Assembly (NCBI GenBank): GCA_964614515.1
Contig: CAZTPJ010000044.1
Location: 1 to 32,551, forward strand
DNA length: 32,551 bases
From: CAZTPJ01 sp964614515
GTDB taxonomy: Bacteria; Planctomycetota; Phycisphaerae; Phycisphaerales; UBA1924
Direction: 5' to 3'
Positions 22,869-29,818 of this stretch are shown piece by piece. How positions within the stretch are numbered: the first letter of the stretch is position 1; the number at the start of each line of letters is the position of its first letter. A program made the position numbers and the translations under genes. The notes beneath the pieces are model-generated. The model was not told where the DNA came from and did no database searches. It worked only from the letters and a program-made list of their open reading frames with translations.

Positions 22869-24617
22869 ATGCACTCTTTGAGCGGAGCAAACAGTCGTGG
22901 ATTGTCGGCGGTGGCCATGGCCATCGTGGCGGGCCTGAGTTTTGGCGCGGCGATGCCGGCGTGGGCGGATGTGTACAACATCGCCGACGGGGATGTGGCC
23001 GCGCTCGCCGCCGCCATCGATGACGCCAACATGTCCGCCGGGCCGCACACCATCAACCTGGCCATGGGCGGCTCCTACACGCTCGTCGCGAGCCTGCCGG
23101 ACATCACGGTCAACGGCCTGGTGATCAACGGCAACGGGGCGGTGATCAGTGGCGATAACATGGTTCGCGTCTTCACCGTCGAGATCGGTGCCGACGTTGG
23201 CCTGAACAACGTCAACATGACCAACGGGTTCGGCGGCGTGGCGGGCGGGGCCATCTTCAACTCCGGCACGCTCTCGCTGCTCGAATGTGTCATCACGAAC
23301 AGTGCGGCCGGGGCCAACGGCGGCGGCATCTTCAACGACGGTACGCTCATCGTCACCGACTGCGCCATCAACGGCAACGCCTCCGATGACGGCGGCGCCA
23401 TCTTCACCAGCGGCGGCACGGTCATCATCTCCGGCGGTGAAATGAGCGGCAACACGGCCTTCGGCAACGGCGGCGGCGCGATCTACAACAACCTCGGCGA
23501 TGTCTCCATCTCCGGCGGCGCCCTCATCGACGACAACGACGCCACACAAGGCGGCGGCATTGTCAACGACGGAACCCTCACGATCACAGACTCCACCATC
23601 CACGCCAACGGCTCCCAGGGCCTTGGTGGAGCCATCCTCTCATTCACGGGAACCGTGCTCATCGAAGCCAGCACACTCAGCCACAACACGGCCGACACCG
23701 GCGGCGGCGGCGTGGCCGTGCTTGATGGAACGGTCTACCTCGTGAATAGCACGGTCAGCGGCAACGCTGGCGCTCTCTTCGGCGGCGGTGTGCTCAGCGT
23801 GGCGACGGTCAACGTGCTCAACTCGACGATCGTCCTCAACTCTTCTGGCGGAACCGGCGGCGGCATCGCCATCCTCGGCGGAGACACCACGACGCACAAC
23901 AGCATCATCGGCGGCAACGACGTCCTCGGCACGCCCGATGAAGTGAGCGGCTCACTCCATGCGTCAAGTTCCTTCAACATCATCGCCGACGCCTCCACCA
24001 GCGGCGGCCTGACCGACAGCGTCAACGGCAACCAGGTCGGCGTGAACCTCGCGCTGACCATCGACCTCACGCTCGGCGACAATGGCGGACCGACGATGAC
24101 GCACGCGATCTTCCCCGGCGGCCCGGCCATGGACATGGGCGACCCGCTTCTGGCCGCAGGTCTGACGTTCGATCAGCGCGGCAGCGGATTTGACCGCTTC
24201 TCGGGAGTCTCCGTCGATGTCGGCGCGGTCGAGTTCCAGCAAGACGCGGAGTTCCAGGGCCTGGTCGCGCTCTTCTGGGGATCCGGCGTCGGCAAGTTTT
24301 TCTGGCCCGCGACGGGATATGCGACGACACAACTCGTCGGCGATGTCTTTGGCCCGTCGTATCCAGGCGCCCAAGGCGGACTGACCCTGCATCAGGCGGT
24401 CAAGTTCACCGGCCCGCCCACCGCGCCATACGCGGAGAAGTCGCTGCTGCGTCAAGGCGTCGCGGCGCTGCTCAACGCCGGCCACCCCAACATCAACTAC
24501 GCGCTGACGGAATCGCAGGTGATCCAACTCGTGCGTACCGCGCTCGACTCGGGCGATTCACAGGTTATGCTCGATGCGTGGGCCTTGCTGCTCTACTACA
24601 ACGCACAGGGCCTGTGA
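22869..24617 (+). CDS. Exported right-handed beta-helix protein
   Basis: A 582-residue protein with a signal ending 'GAAMPAWAD'. Residues about 60-350 contain a dozen repeats of about 25 residues such as 'GGGIFNDGTLIVTDCAINGN', 'GGAIFTSGGTVIISGGEMSG' and 'GGGIVNDGTLTITDSTIHAN', the polymorphic outer-membrane / pectate-lyase-like helix pattern. 'LGDNGGPTMTHAIFPGGPAM' and 'DQRGSGFDR...VDVGAVEFQ' are the end of the 'choice-of-anchor Q' type body. The C-terminal 120 residues form a separate helical domain ('WGSGVGKFFWPATGY', 'LLRQGVAALLNAGHPNINY', 'TESQVIQLVRTAL') instead of a dockerin. GAAAGGAAG precedes the ATG. It has its own promoter and terminator. Likely surface-exposed; ligand unknown. Confidence 0.92.
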   Translation: MHSLSGANSRGLSAVAMAIVAGLSFGAAMPAWADVYNIADGDVAALAAAIDDANMSAGPHTINLAMGGSYTLVASLPDITVNGLVINGNGAVISGDNMVRVFTVEIGADVGLNNVNMTNGFGGVAGGAIFNSGTLSLLECVITNSAAGANGGGIFNDGTLIVTDCAINGNASDDGGAIFTSGGTVIISGGEMSGNTAFGNGGGAIYNNLGDVSISGGALIDDNDATQGGGIVNDGTLTITDSTIHANGSQGLGGAILSFTGTVLIEASTLSHNTADTGGGGVAVLDGTVYLVNSTVSGNAGALFGGGVLSVATVNVLNSTIVLNSSGGTGGGIAILGGDTTTHNSIIGGNDVLGTPDEVSGSLHASSSFNIIADASTSGGLTDSVNGNQVGVNLALTIDLTLGDNGGPTMTHAIFPGGPAMDMGDPLLAAGLTFDQRGSGFDRFSGVSVDVGAVEFQQDAEFQGLVALFWGSGVGKFFWPATGYATTQLVGDVFGPSYPGAQGGLTLHQAVKFTGPPTAPYAEKSLLRQGVAALLNAGHPNINYALTESQVIQLVRTALDSGDSQVMLDAWALLLYYNAQGL

Positions 24618-24643
24618 TCCGGCCGCGACGTGATTGACACTCC

Positions 24644-24685
24644 GGGCGGTCCCGGCGGGCGAACCCCGTCGGGACCGCCCTTTTT
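24644..24685 (+). terminator. Intrinsic terminator after the beta-helix gene
   Basis: GGGCGGTCCCG and CGGGACCGCCC pair perfectly over 11 bp; the inner GCGGG/CCCCG may extend the stem. TTTTT follows at once. Confidence 0.9.
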
Positions 24686-24756
24686 CGCCCACGATCACTT
24701 CGCTTGCTTCCGCGCGATATCGCCCCAACAATACCGACAGCCCTTTGGAGGGGCCT

Positions 24757-25464
24757 ATGCAACGCATTGCTCGAACATCTCCGAGTCGCGCAGAAGGGGC
24801 AACCGTCGATACCGCCGCGGAGGCGGGCAGTTGCCGTTCCATCGCGGCCACCGGGCTCGACTCCCGCGTCCTCGTGCTCAATCGCCTGTACGTGGCCATC
24901 CGCGTGATTTCGGCACGCCGCGCGTTTTGCCTTCTCTCCAAGAACCTGGCCGAGGTCATTCACGTCAGCGACGGCACATATGTCAACTACGACTTCGCGT
25001 CGTGGACGGAGATCGCCGAACTCCAGCGGCAGTTCGAGCGCGAACGGCACGACTGGGTGCGCACGGTGCGCTATGAGATCGCCGTGCCGCGTATCATCCG
25101 CGTCCTCGCGTATGACCGCCTCCCGCGGCAGGATGTCAAACTCAATCGGCGAAACCTCTTCGCGCGAGACCGCAACCAGTGCCAATACTGCGGGCATCAC
25201 TTCCCCACGTCGGAACTCTCGATCGACCACGTCGTGCCGCGCACGCAGGGGGGGGGCGATACGTGGGACAACCTCGTGTGCGCCTGCGTGCGATGCAACG
25301 CGCGAAAGGGCGGCCGTACACCCGATCAGGCGTCGATCCGACTCATCCGCCCGCCCGTGCAGCCCAAGCGCAACCCGGTGATCGCGCTGCGCCTCGGCCA
25401 CGACAAGTACGCCTCGTGGAAGACTTTCCTCGATGACGCCTACTGGTCCGTCGAGATCGGATGA
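24757..25464 (+). CDS. HNH endonuclease
   Basis: A 235-residue protein. Residues about 140-185 hold a complete HNH domain: Cys142-x2-Cys145 ('CQYCGHHFP'), 'SIDHVVPRTQGGG' with Asp157-His158, 'DNLVCACVRCN' with Asn172 and Cys177-x2-Cys180, and 'ARKGGRTP'. The N-terminal half ('SRVLVLNRLYVAIRVISARR') is the extension found in a group of stand-alone HNH proteins common in planctomycetes and cyanobacteria, not linked to restriction or introns. GGAGGGG lies a few bases before the ATG at 24757. A run of nine G at 25248-25256 encodes the glycines of the motif. Biological role unknown. Confidence 0.92.
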   Translation: MQRIARTSPSRAEGATVDTAAEAGSCRSIAATGLDSRVLVLNRLYVAIRVISARRAFCLLSKNLAEVIHVSDGTYVNYDFASWTEIAELQRQFERERHDWVRTVRYEIAVPRIIRVLAYDRLPRQDVKLNRRNLFARDRNQCQYCGHHFPTSELSIDHVVPRTQGGGDTWDNLVCACVRCNARKGGRTPDQASIRLIRPPVQPKRNPVIALRLGHDKYASWKTFLDDAYWSVEIG

Positions 25465-25478
25465 CGAGTTCCGCGTGC

Positions 25479-25628
25479 CACTGAAGTCCGGCGGAAGTTC
25501 GATGATTTCCGACTTCTCAACCTGCGCTCGTCGTGCAAGTGTCCGGACTTCAGTGCTTCGGCCCACGAAGCACCGAGGTCGCACGGACGGCGCGGGTATT
25601 CGAGGACAACTGACGCGCGACCTCGGTG
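25479..25628. repeat. Chain of three perfect inverted repeats
   Basis: CACTGAAGTCCGG (25479-25491) pairs with CCGGACTTCAGTG (25543-25555); GTGCTTCG (25553-25560) with CGAAGCAC (25566-25573); CACCGAGGTCGC (25571-25582) with GCGACCTCGGTG (25617-25628). Each stem abuts or shares bases with the next. There is no coding frame of note. It may be a structured RNA, a multi-hairpin terminator or a palindromic repeat cluster. Confidence 0.8.
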
Positions 25629-25682
25629 GCACGACTGACCGAGTTCGTGCCTACGGCCTCTCATCGGTAATTCGATCGACAT

Positions 25683-25710
25683 TTGACAGACTCCCCGATG
25701 CCGCTACACT
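25683..25710 (+). promoter_or_regulatory. Promoter of the cobalamin riboswitch operon
   Basis: TTGACA, 16 bases, TACACT. Transcription would start near 25717, right before the 5' strand of riboswitch helix P1. Confidence 0.75.
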
Positions 25711-25718
25711 GGCCATGT

Positions 25719-25935
25719 GTCATCGGTGCCCCCGAGCGTTTCGGGGGTGAAGAGGGAAGCGTGGTGAGGCCGCAGGGCCGATTCCACCGCGGACGCGCCG
25801 CCGTAACGGGCAAGCGCGACGTTCGAGAGCCACTGTCGTGTCCCCGCCGCGAATCACTCGCGCGGGCACGATGGGAAGGTGAACGTCGCAGAGGCTCACG
25901 CCTCAACGCCCGAAGCCGGAAGACCTGCCGATGAT
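25719..25935 (+). ncRNA. Cobalamin riboswitch
   Basis: The conserved core is in order: GGTGCC, a GC-rich P2 stem (CCCCCGAGCG...GGGGG), 'GTGAAGAGGGAAGCGTGGTG', the four-way junction part with GCCGTAACGGG, 'GAGCCACTGTCGTG', 'GATGGGAAGG', and the end 'CCCGAAGCCGGAAGACCTGCC'. CATCGG (25721-25726) and CCGATG (25928-25933) close helix P1. The aptamer binds adenosyl- or other cobalamin and normally turns genes off when B12 is plentiful. It heads the three-gene exported-protein operon at 26103-29397. Confidence 0.95.
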
Positions 25936-26043
25936 GAATGTTTCGCCCGCCCTCGCGACATGGGGCGCCGGCAGCGTCGCATGTTTCCCCGGCATCGCGA
26001 CCACTCCGGCCAACCCTCGCGAACGCGGACTTCCGCCACGGGG

Positions 26044-26090
26044 GCACGCTCCGCGCGAATCGAAGCGTGCGGCCGCGACACCATCGCGGC
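26044..26090 (+). promoter_or_regulatory. Candidate expression platform of the riboswitch
   Basis: Two perfect 7-bp hairpins (GCACGCT/AGCGTGC, 26044-26070; GCCGCGA/TCGCGGC, 26072-26090) lie between the aptamer and the start codon. The second ends right before the GAAGG ribosome site of the gene at 26103. No T run is present, so control of translation is more likely than termination. Confidence 0.45.
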
Positions 26091-26102
26091 GAAGGTCACG
26101 TC

Positions 26103-26918
26103 ATGCGTCAACTTTCGTTGTCCGCTGCGCTCATGGGACTCTGCGCTTCATCCGCCATCGCCTCGCCGTGGGGCACGCGCGTGGTGTCGTATGAGCCCGG
26201 CGCGGCCGTCGGCTCGCCATACACCGATCCCGCCAGCGCGCTTGGCTCGCCCACACGCTACACGGGTATCGGCACGTTCCCCGGCGCGGTCACGCCGTTC
26301 AACCCCGCGTTCGGCGAAGACGAAATCGTCTCGATCGGCGCGGGTGGCCACCTCACGCTCGAACTCGCACACCCCGCCCGCGATGATGCACGCAATCCCT
26401 TCGGCATCGACCTGCTGATCTTCGGCAACGCGGGATACATCGACGTGAACTTCCCCGTCGGCGTGGCCGGACCGCTCTTTGGCGGCAGCCGTGGCGCGAT
26501 CCTCGAACTCAGCGCGGATGGCGTGCGATGGGAGACCATCGTCGGGGTCGAACCCGACGGCGCATTCCCGACGCTGGGCTATGCCGATCTCGCCAGCCCG
26601 TATTCGCTCGCTCGCGGGCGCGTCAAGACGAGTTTCACCACGCCCGTCGATCCCGCGTTTGATCCCGCCGGACGCACGTTCAGTGAAATCGTCGCCGACT
26701 ACGCGGGCGCGGGGGGGGGCGTGGGCATCGACCTCGCCGCCGCCGGCCTCGGCCGCGCTGCGTTCATCCGCATTTCCATGCCCGTCGGCGCCACCGGCAC
26801 GGCCGAGATTGACGCCATCGCAAAGGTTCGAGCGATTCCCGCGCCGGCCGCGGGCCTGCCCATCGCCATCGCCACGCTCATCGCGCTGCGTCGCCGCGGG
26901 CAAAGGACCAAGCCATGA
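26103..26918 (+). CDS. Exported PEP-CTERM-like protein under cobalamin control
   Basis: A 271-residue protein. The signal 'MRQLSLSAALMGLCASSAIA' is cut before SPWG. The body ('VVSYEPGAAVGSPYTDPASA', 'FGEDEIVSIGAGGHLTLEL', 'NPFGIDLLIFGNAGYIDVNF', 'SADGVRWETI') is a beta-sandwich of a widespread exported family without a fixed function. The end 'AIPAPAAGLPIAIATLIALR' followed by RRGQ is a PEP-CTERM-like sorting tail (PAP-type, transmembrane segment, basic patch), normally handled by an exosortase. The ATG at 26103 follows GAAGG; longer starts would lie next to the aptamer. A G9 run lies at 26711-26719. The next gene overlaps as ATGA. Role in corrinoid biology is inferred only from the riboswitch. 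Confidence 0.88.
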   Translation: MRQLSLSAALMGLCASSAIASPWGTRVVSYEPGAAVGSPYTDPASALGSPTRYTGIGTFPGAVTPFNPAFGEDEIVSIGAGGHLTLELAHPARDDARNPFGIDLLIFGNAGYIDVNFPVGVAGPLFGGSRGAILELSADGVRWETIVGVEPDGAFPTLGYADLASPYSLARGRVKTSFTTPVDPAFDPAGRTFSEIVADYAGAGGGVGIDLAAAGLGRAAFIRISMPVGATGTAEIDAIAKVRAIPAPAAGLPIAIATLIALRRRGQRTKP

Positions 26919-28534
26919 AGCATCACGCAGCATCTCTGTCATCGTCTCCATCCTCGCGAAGCGTGACGGCCATCACCCTCGCTGCGGTGATGCTCGCCTC
27001 CAGCGCGTGCGCTGAGCCGCTCTGGACGCACTTCGCCGGCAGCCCGCAGCGGGTCTGCATCACGGACACCGCGCCATCCTCCATCGCCTCGCCCATGTGG
27101 GTCTTGTCGCAGCACGCCGGACAACCCGTCGTCTTCAGCGGACCGTCCAGCGCGGTCGTTGATGCCAGTCGCGCCTACGGCCTTGCGGAGATCGGCACAC
27201 AACGTCGATTCGCCGCCGTGGATCGGGCCACGGGCCAGATTCAGTGGCTCGCGGTACTTCCCACGCTTTCGTTCAGCAGTTGGTCCACACCCGCGCTCGA
27301 CACGCGCAACGACACCGTGCTCGTCGCGTGCGGGCCAGCGCTGACGGCCCTCGACACGGCCACCGGCGTCCAGCGCTGGCAGACCGCGCTCGATCGCACC
27401 ACAGTCAACGCATCGCCCGTCGTCACCAGCGACCTGGGCGCCGCCAATCGCGCGTTCATCACCGACTATGACGGTTTCGGCAACGCGGGACGGCTGTATT
27501 GCATCAATGTCGATCCCTTCGACGCGGGCGTGAATCCCTATCAGCCCGGCGAGATCGTCTGGTCCACCACGCTTGGCGCAACATCAGGCAACACGCCCGC
27601 GTATCTCGACGGCGTCGTCTATGTCGCGTGCATCGCCGAGGACAACACAGGCGCGCCGATGCCGGGGTTGATCCGCGCGTTTGACGCCACGGCCGTCACG
27701 ACTCCCCCCCCCCTCTGGACCTTCGCCAACGTCAAGAACGAGGGCTTCTTCAGCGGCGTGGCCGTGCAGCGCAACGGCGGCGACGTGTTCCTCTACGCCG
27801 CGAGTTTCGCGTTCTTCGGCGGGTATGACACCGCGAACCTGGTGAAACTCAACGCGGCCGACGGTTCGCTCCTGTGGTCCGTCGACAGCAATCGCACATC
27901 AACAACGCCGATCCCGCTGCCCGACGGGCGCGTGCTCATCTCGACGGGACTTCGCGGCTCCGGCAACGCGCCGACGATTCAGATGGTCGAGGATCGCGGC
28001 GCCTCGGCCGTGATGCAGTGGAGTTCCGCCCACGAAACATGGGTGGATGTGAACACCAACGGGCGCCTCGATCCCGGCGAGTATCTCGCGCTCGGCGGCT
28101 GGCTGCACATGCCCGTCGTCAGTACGGCCGGGGGACGATTGACATTGTACTGCGGCCTGATCGCCACCTTGGGCGGCAACTATGCGCCCGGGCCGGAGTT
28201 GTACGCCATCGACCTGTCGCGGCGGCCGGATGAAGCGGGGTTCGTTCTTGAGCACTTCTCGGGCGCAGGCTCGACGCCAAGCGTCGCGGGGGGTCAACTC
28301 TTCGCGTTCGGACCTGGCGGCCTTCATGCGTTCGGCGAAGTCGATTGCTATGCGGACTGCGATGTCTCCACCGGCGTGGGCGTGCTGGACATCTTCGATT
28401 TCCTGTGTTTTTCCAATCGCTTTTCGCTCGGCGAGGCGTATGCGTGTGATTGCGACGTGAGCACCGGCCCCGGCGTCTGCGACATCTTTGACTTCCTCTG
28501 CTTCTCCAACGCCTTTGCGAACGGATGCCCATGA
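26915..28534 (+). CDS. PQQ-type beta-propeller protein with GC-dockerin
   Basis: A 539-residue exported protein; signal 'AITLAAVMLASSACAEP'. Blade units are seen as 'RFAAVDRATGQIQWLAVLP', 'LTALDTATGVQRWQTALDR', 'RLYCINVDPFDAG' and 'LVKLNAADGSLLWSVDSNR', the PQQ-binding-like WD-type propeller; without a quinoprotein active site it is probably a binding protein. 'DVNTNGRLDPGEYLALGG' in the middle is an extra Ca-binding-like loop. Residues 478-539 are a dockerin module with 'CFSN' in place of CFGN and the end NGCP. ATGA overlaps couple it to the genes before and after. A C10 run lies at 27704-27713. It is the only GC-dockerin gene in the window that is under the riboswitch. Confidence 0.92.
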   Translation: MKHHAASLSSSPSSRSVTAITLAAVMLASSACAEPLWTHFAGSPQRVCITDTAPSSIASPMWVLSQHAGQPVVFSGPSSAVVDASRAYGLAEIGTQRRFAAVDRATGQIQWLAVLPTLSFSSWSTPALDTRNDTVLVACGPALTALDTATGVQRWQTALDRTTVNASPVVTSDLGAANRAFITDYDGFGNAGRLYCINVDPFDAGVNPYQPGEIVWSTTLGATSGNTPAYLDGVVYVACIAEDNTGAPMPGLIRAFDATAVTTPPPLWTFANVKNEGFFSGVAVQRNGGDVFLYAASFAFFGGYDTANLVKLNAADGSLLWSVDSNRTSTTPIPLPDGRVLISTGLRGSGNAPTIQMVEDRGASAVMQWSSAHETWVDVNTNGRLDPGEYLALGGWLHMPVVSTAGGRLTLYCGLIATLGGNYAPGPELYAIDLSRRPDEAGFVLEHFSGAGSTPSVAGGQLFAFGPGGLHAFGEVDCYADCDVSTGVGVLDIFDFLCFSNRFSLGEAYACDCDVSTGPGVCDIFDFLCFSNAFANGCP

Positions 28535-29397
28535 ACCGCACGCCCATCCATCCCCCCCCCCGGTGGCACGGGCGTCCCGCCGGTGCGCCTCCCCTCTATC
28601 TCACGCATTCCCGCCGCGCCTTCACGCTCCTCGAACTCCTCGTCGTCATCGCGATCATCGCGCTGCTCACATCGCTGCTCCTCCCGGCCATCGCCGGCGC
28701 GCGCGAGGCCGCACGATTCACCCAGTGCCTCTCCAACGTGCGCCAACTCGGCCTCGCATGGTCGCTCTACGCCGCCGAACACCACGATCGCACGCTCCCC
28801 CTTGCGGACCCGCACACGCCCACGCCCGATGTCTATTGGTGGGGCGCGGCCGACGTGCAGGCCGGGCGCGTCGATCACACGCGCGGATACCTCGGCCCGT
28901 ATCTGGCCGATTCGCTCCGCCAGCGCTCCGCGTATGAATGCCCCAGTCAGGCGTGGGGAACCTATCGCCCGCAGGGCATCACACGCACCATCACCAGCAC
29001 CTACGGCTACAACGGGTATTACCTCTCGCCCCCCGCGACGCCGGGTTGGAACCTCAGCATCGGCCATCGGCCGTGGCTGCGCATCTCGCAGATCGAACGG
29101 CCGTGGGAGGTCTTCGTGTTCGCCGATGCGCTCCTGCCATCCGGCCCATCATCCATTCCGAGTAACACGGCGTTGCTTGATCCGCCATGGATCTTCACGC
29201 ATGGACAATGGGAGCGCAACGAGTCCCCCACCACCGCGTTTCGCCATGCGAACACGCAAGCGGCCACCGCCCGCGCCGACGGCAGCGCCATCGCTGCGCC
29301 GACCTCGCCGGACCTGCTCGTCGATGCGCAACATCGCATCGGCTCGGCCACGCCCGACAACGATCCGCATTATGTGCCGGATTGGCGCGAGTGGTGA
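28531..29397 (+). CDS. Pseudopilin-like protein (DUF1559-type)
   Basis: A 288-residue protein with a class III prepilin signal: 'THSRRA' then 'FTLLELLVVIAIIALLTSLL', Glu35 being the +5 residue after the cut. 'AAR.TQCLSNVRQLGLAWSL' and 'FRHANTQAATARADGSAIA' near residues 60 and 245 match the 'C..N..Q+GLA' and H-x9-11-DG blocks of the planctomycete DUF1559 family. The leader before the cut is unusually long (30 residues) and includes a C10 run (28552-28561) and a palindrome-like segment ('GGTGGCACGGGCGTCCCGCC'). The ATG at 28531 overlaps the previous stop as ATGA; another ATG lies at 28525. Function unknown; probably a surface fibre or matrix subunit. Confidence 0.88.
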   Translation: MNRTPIHPPPRWHGRPAGAPPLYLTHSRRAFTLLELLVVIAIIALLTSLLLPAIAGAREAARFTQCLSNVRQLGLAWSLYAAEHHDRTLPLADPHTPTPDVYWWGAADVQAGRVDHTRGYLGPYLADSLRQRSAYECPSQAWGTYRPQGITRTITSTYGYNGYYLSPPATPGWNLSIGHRPWLRISQIERPWEVFVFADALLPSGPSSIPSNTALLDPPWIFTHGQWERNESPTTAFRHANTQAATARADGSAIAAPTSPDLLVDAQHRIGSATPDNDPHYVPDWREW

Positions 29398-29428
29398 GGG
29401 GATCGATCAAAGCATCGCGCGATGAACA

Positions 29429-29449
29429 CCGACCGCGAAGCGCGGTCGG
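29429..29449. terminator. Palindrome between convergent genes
   Basis: CCGACCGCG and CGCGGTCGG form a perfect 9-bp stem with loop AAG, between the pseudopilin stop (29397) and the minus-strand gene end (29481). It may end transcription from both sides, and its loop and following GGCAC match the array at 9297-9401. Confidence 0.5.
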
Positions 29450-29480
29450 GGGCACAGCGCGATCAGACCATGACATGGTT

Positions 29481-29768
29481 TCAGGAGGATTGAACCAGTG
29501 AATCCGCAACCTCAGCGCTCTTGAAGTCCTTGGCCGTGATCCCGCCCGCATCGTGTGTCGAAAACGTCAGCGTGACCTTGGTATAGCGGATGAGAATGTC
29601 CGGATGATGGTCCGCCGTGTCCGCCGCCTCAGCAACCCGGACGACGAAGCCGATCGCTTCCTTGAAAGTCGGAAACGAGTACGTCCGCTGGATCGCGCCG
29701 GAAACTTCGGACCAATCGGGCACGGCCGCCAGCGACGCCTGAATCTGACTTTCTGACAACTTCGACAT
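29481..29768 (-). CDS. 4a-hydroxytetrahydrobiopterin dehydratase
   Basis: A 95-residue pterin-4a-carbinolamine dehydratase (PhhB/DCoH family). 'FKEAIGFVVRVAEAADTADH', then 'HHPDILIRYTKVTLTFSTHD' and 'GGITAKDF' carry the active-site histidines (His54, His55, His72). The enzyme recycles the pterin cofactor of aromatic amino-acid hydroxylases; in bacteria without them it may act in molybdopterin or folate side reactions. The ATG at 29768 has GGAGG five bases upstream; the longer frame to 29864 does not fit. It shares a 50-bp promoter region with the divergent gluQRS gene. Confidence 0.95.
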   Translation of the reverse strand: MSKLSESQIQASLAAVPDWSEVSGAIQRTYSFPTFKEAIGFVVRVAEAADTADHHPDILIRYTKVTLTFSTHDAGGITAKDFKSAEVADSLVQSS

Positions 29769-29818
29769 GATGCCTCCGGTTGGGGTCGTCCCGCGCCATA
29801 GTCTAAGCGATCGCCGCC

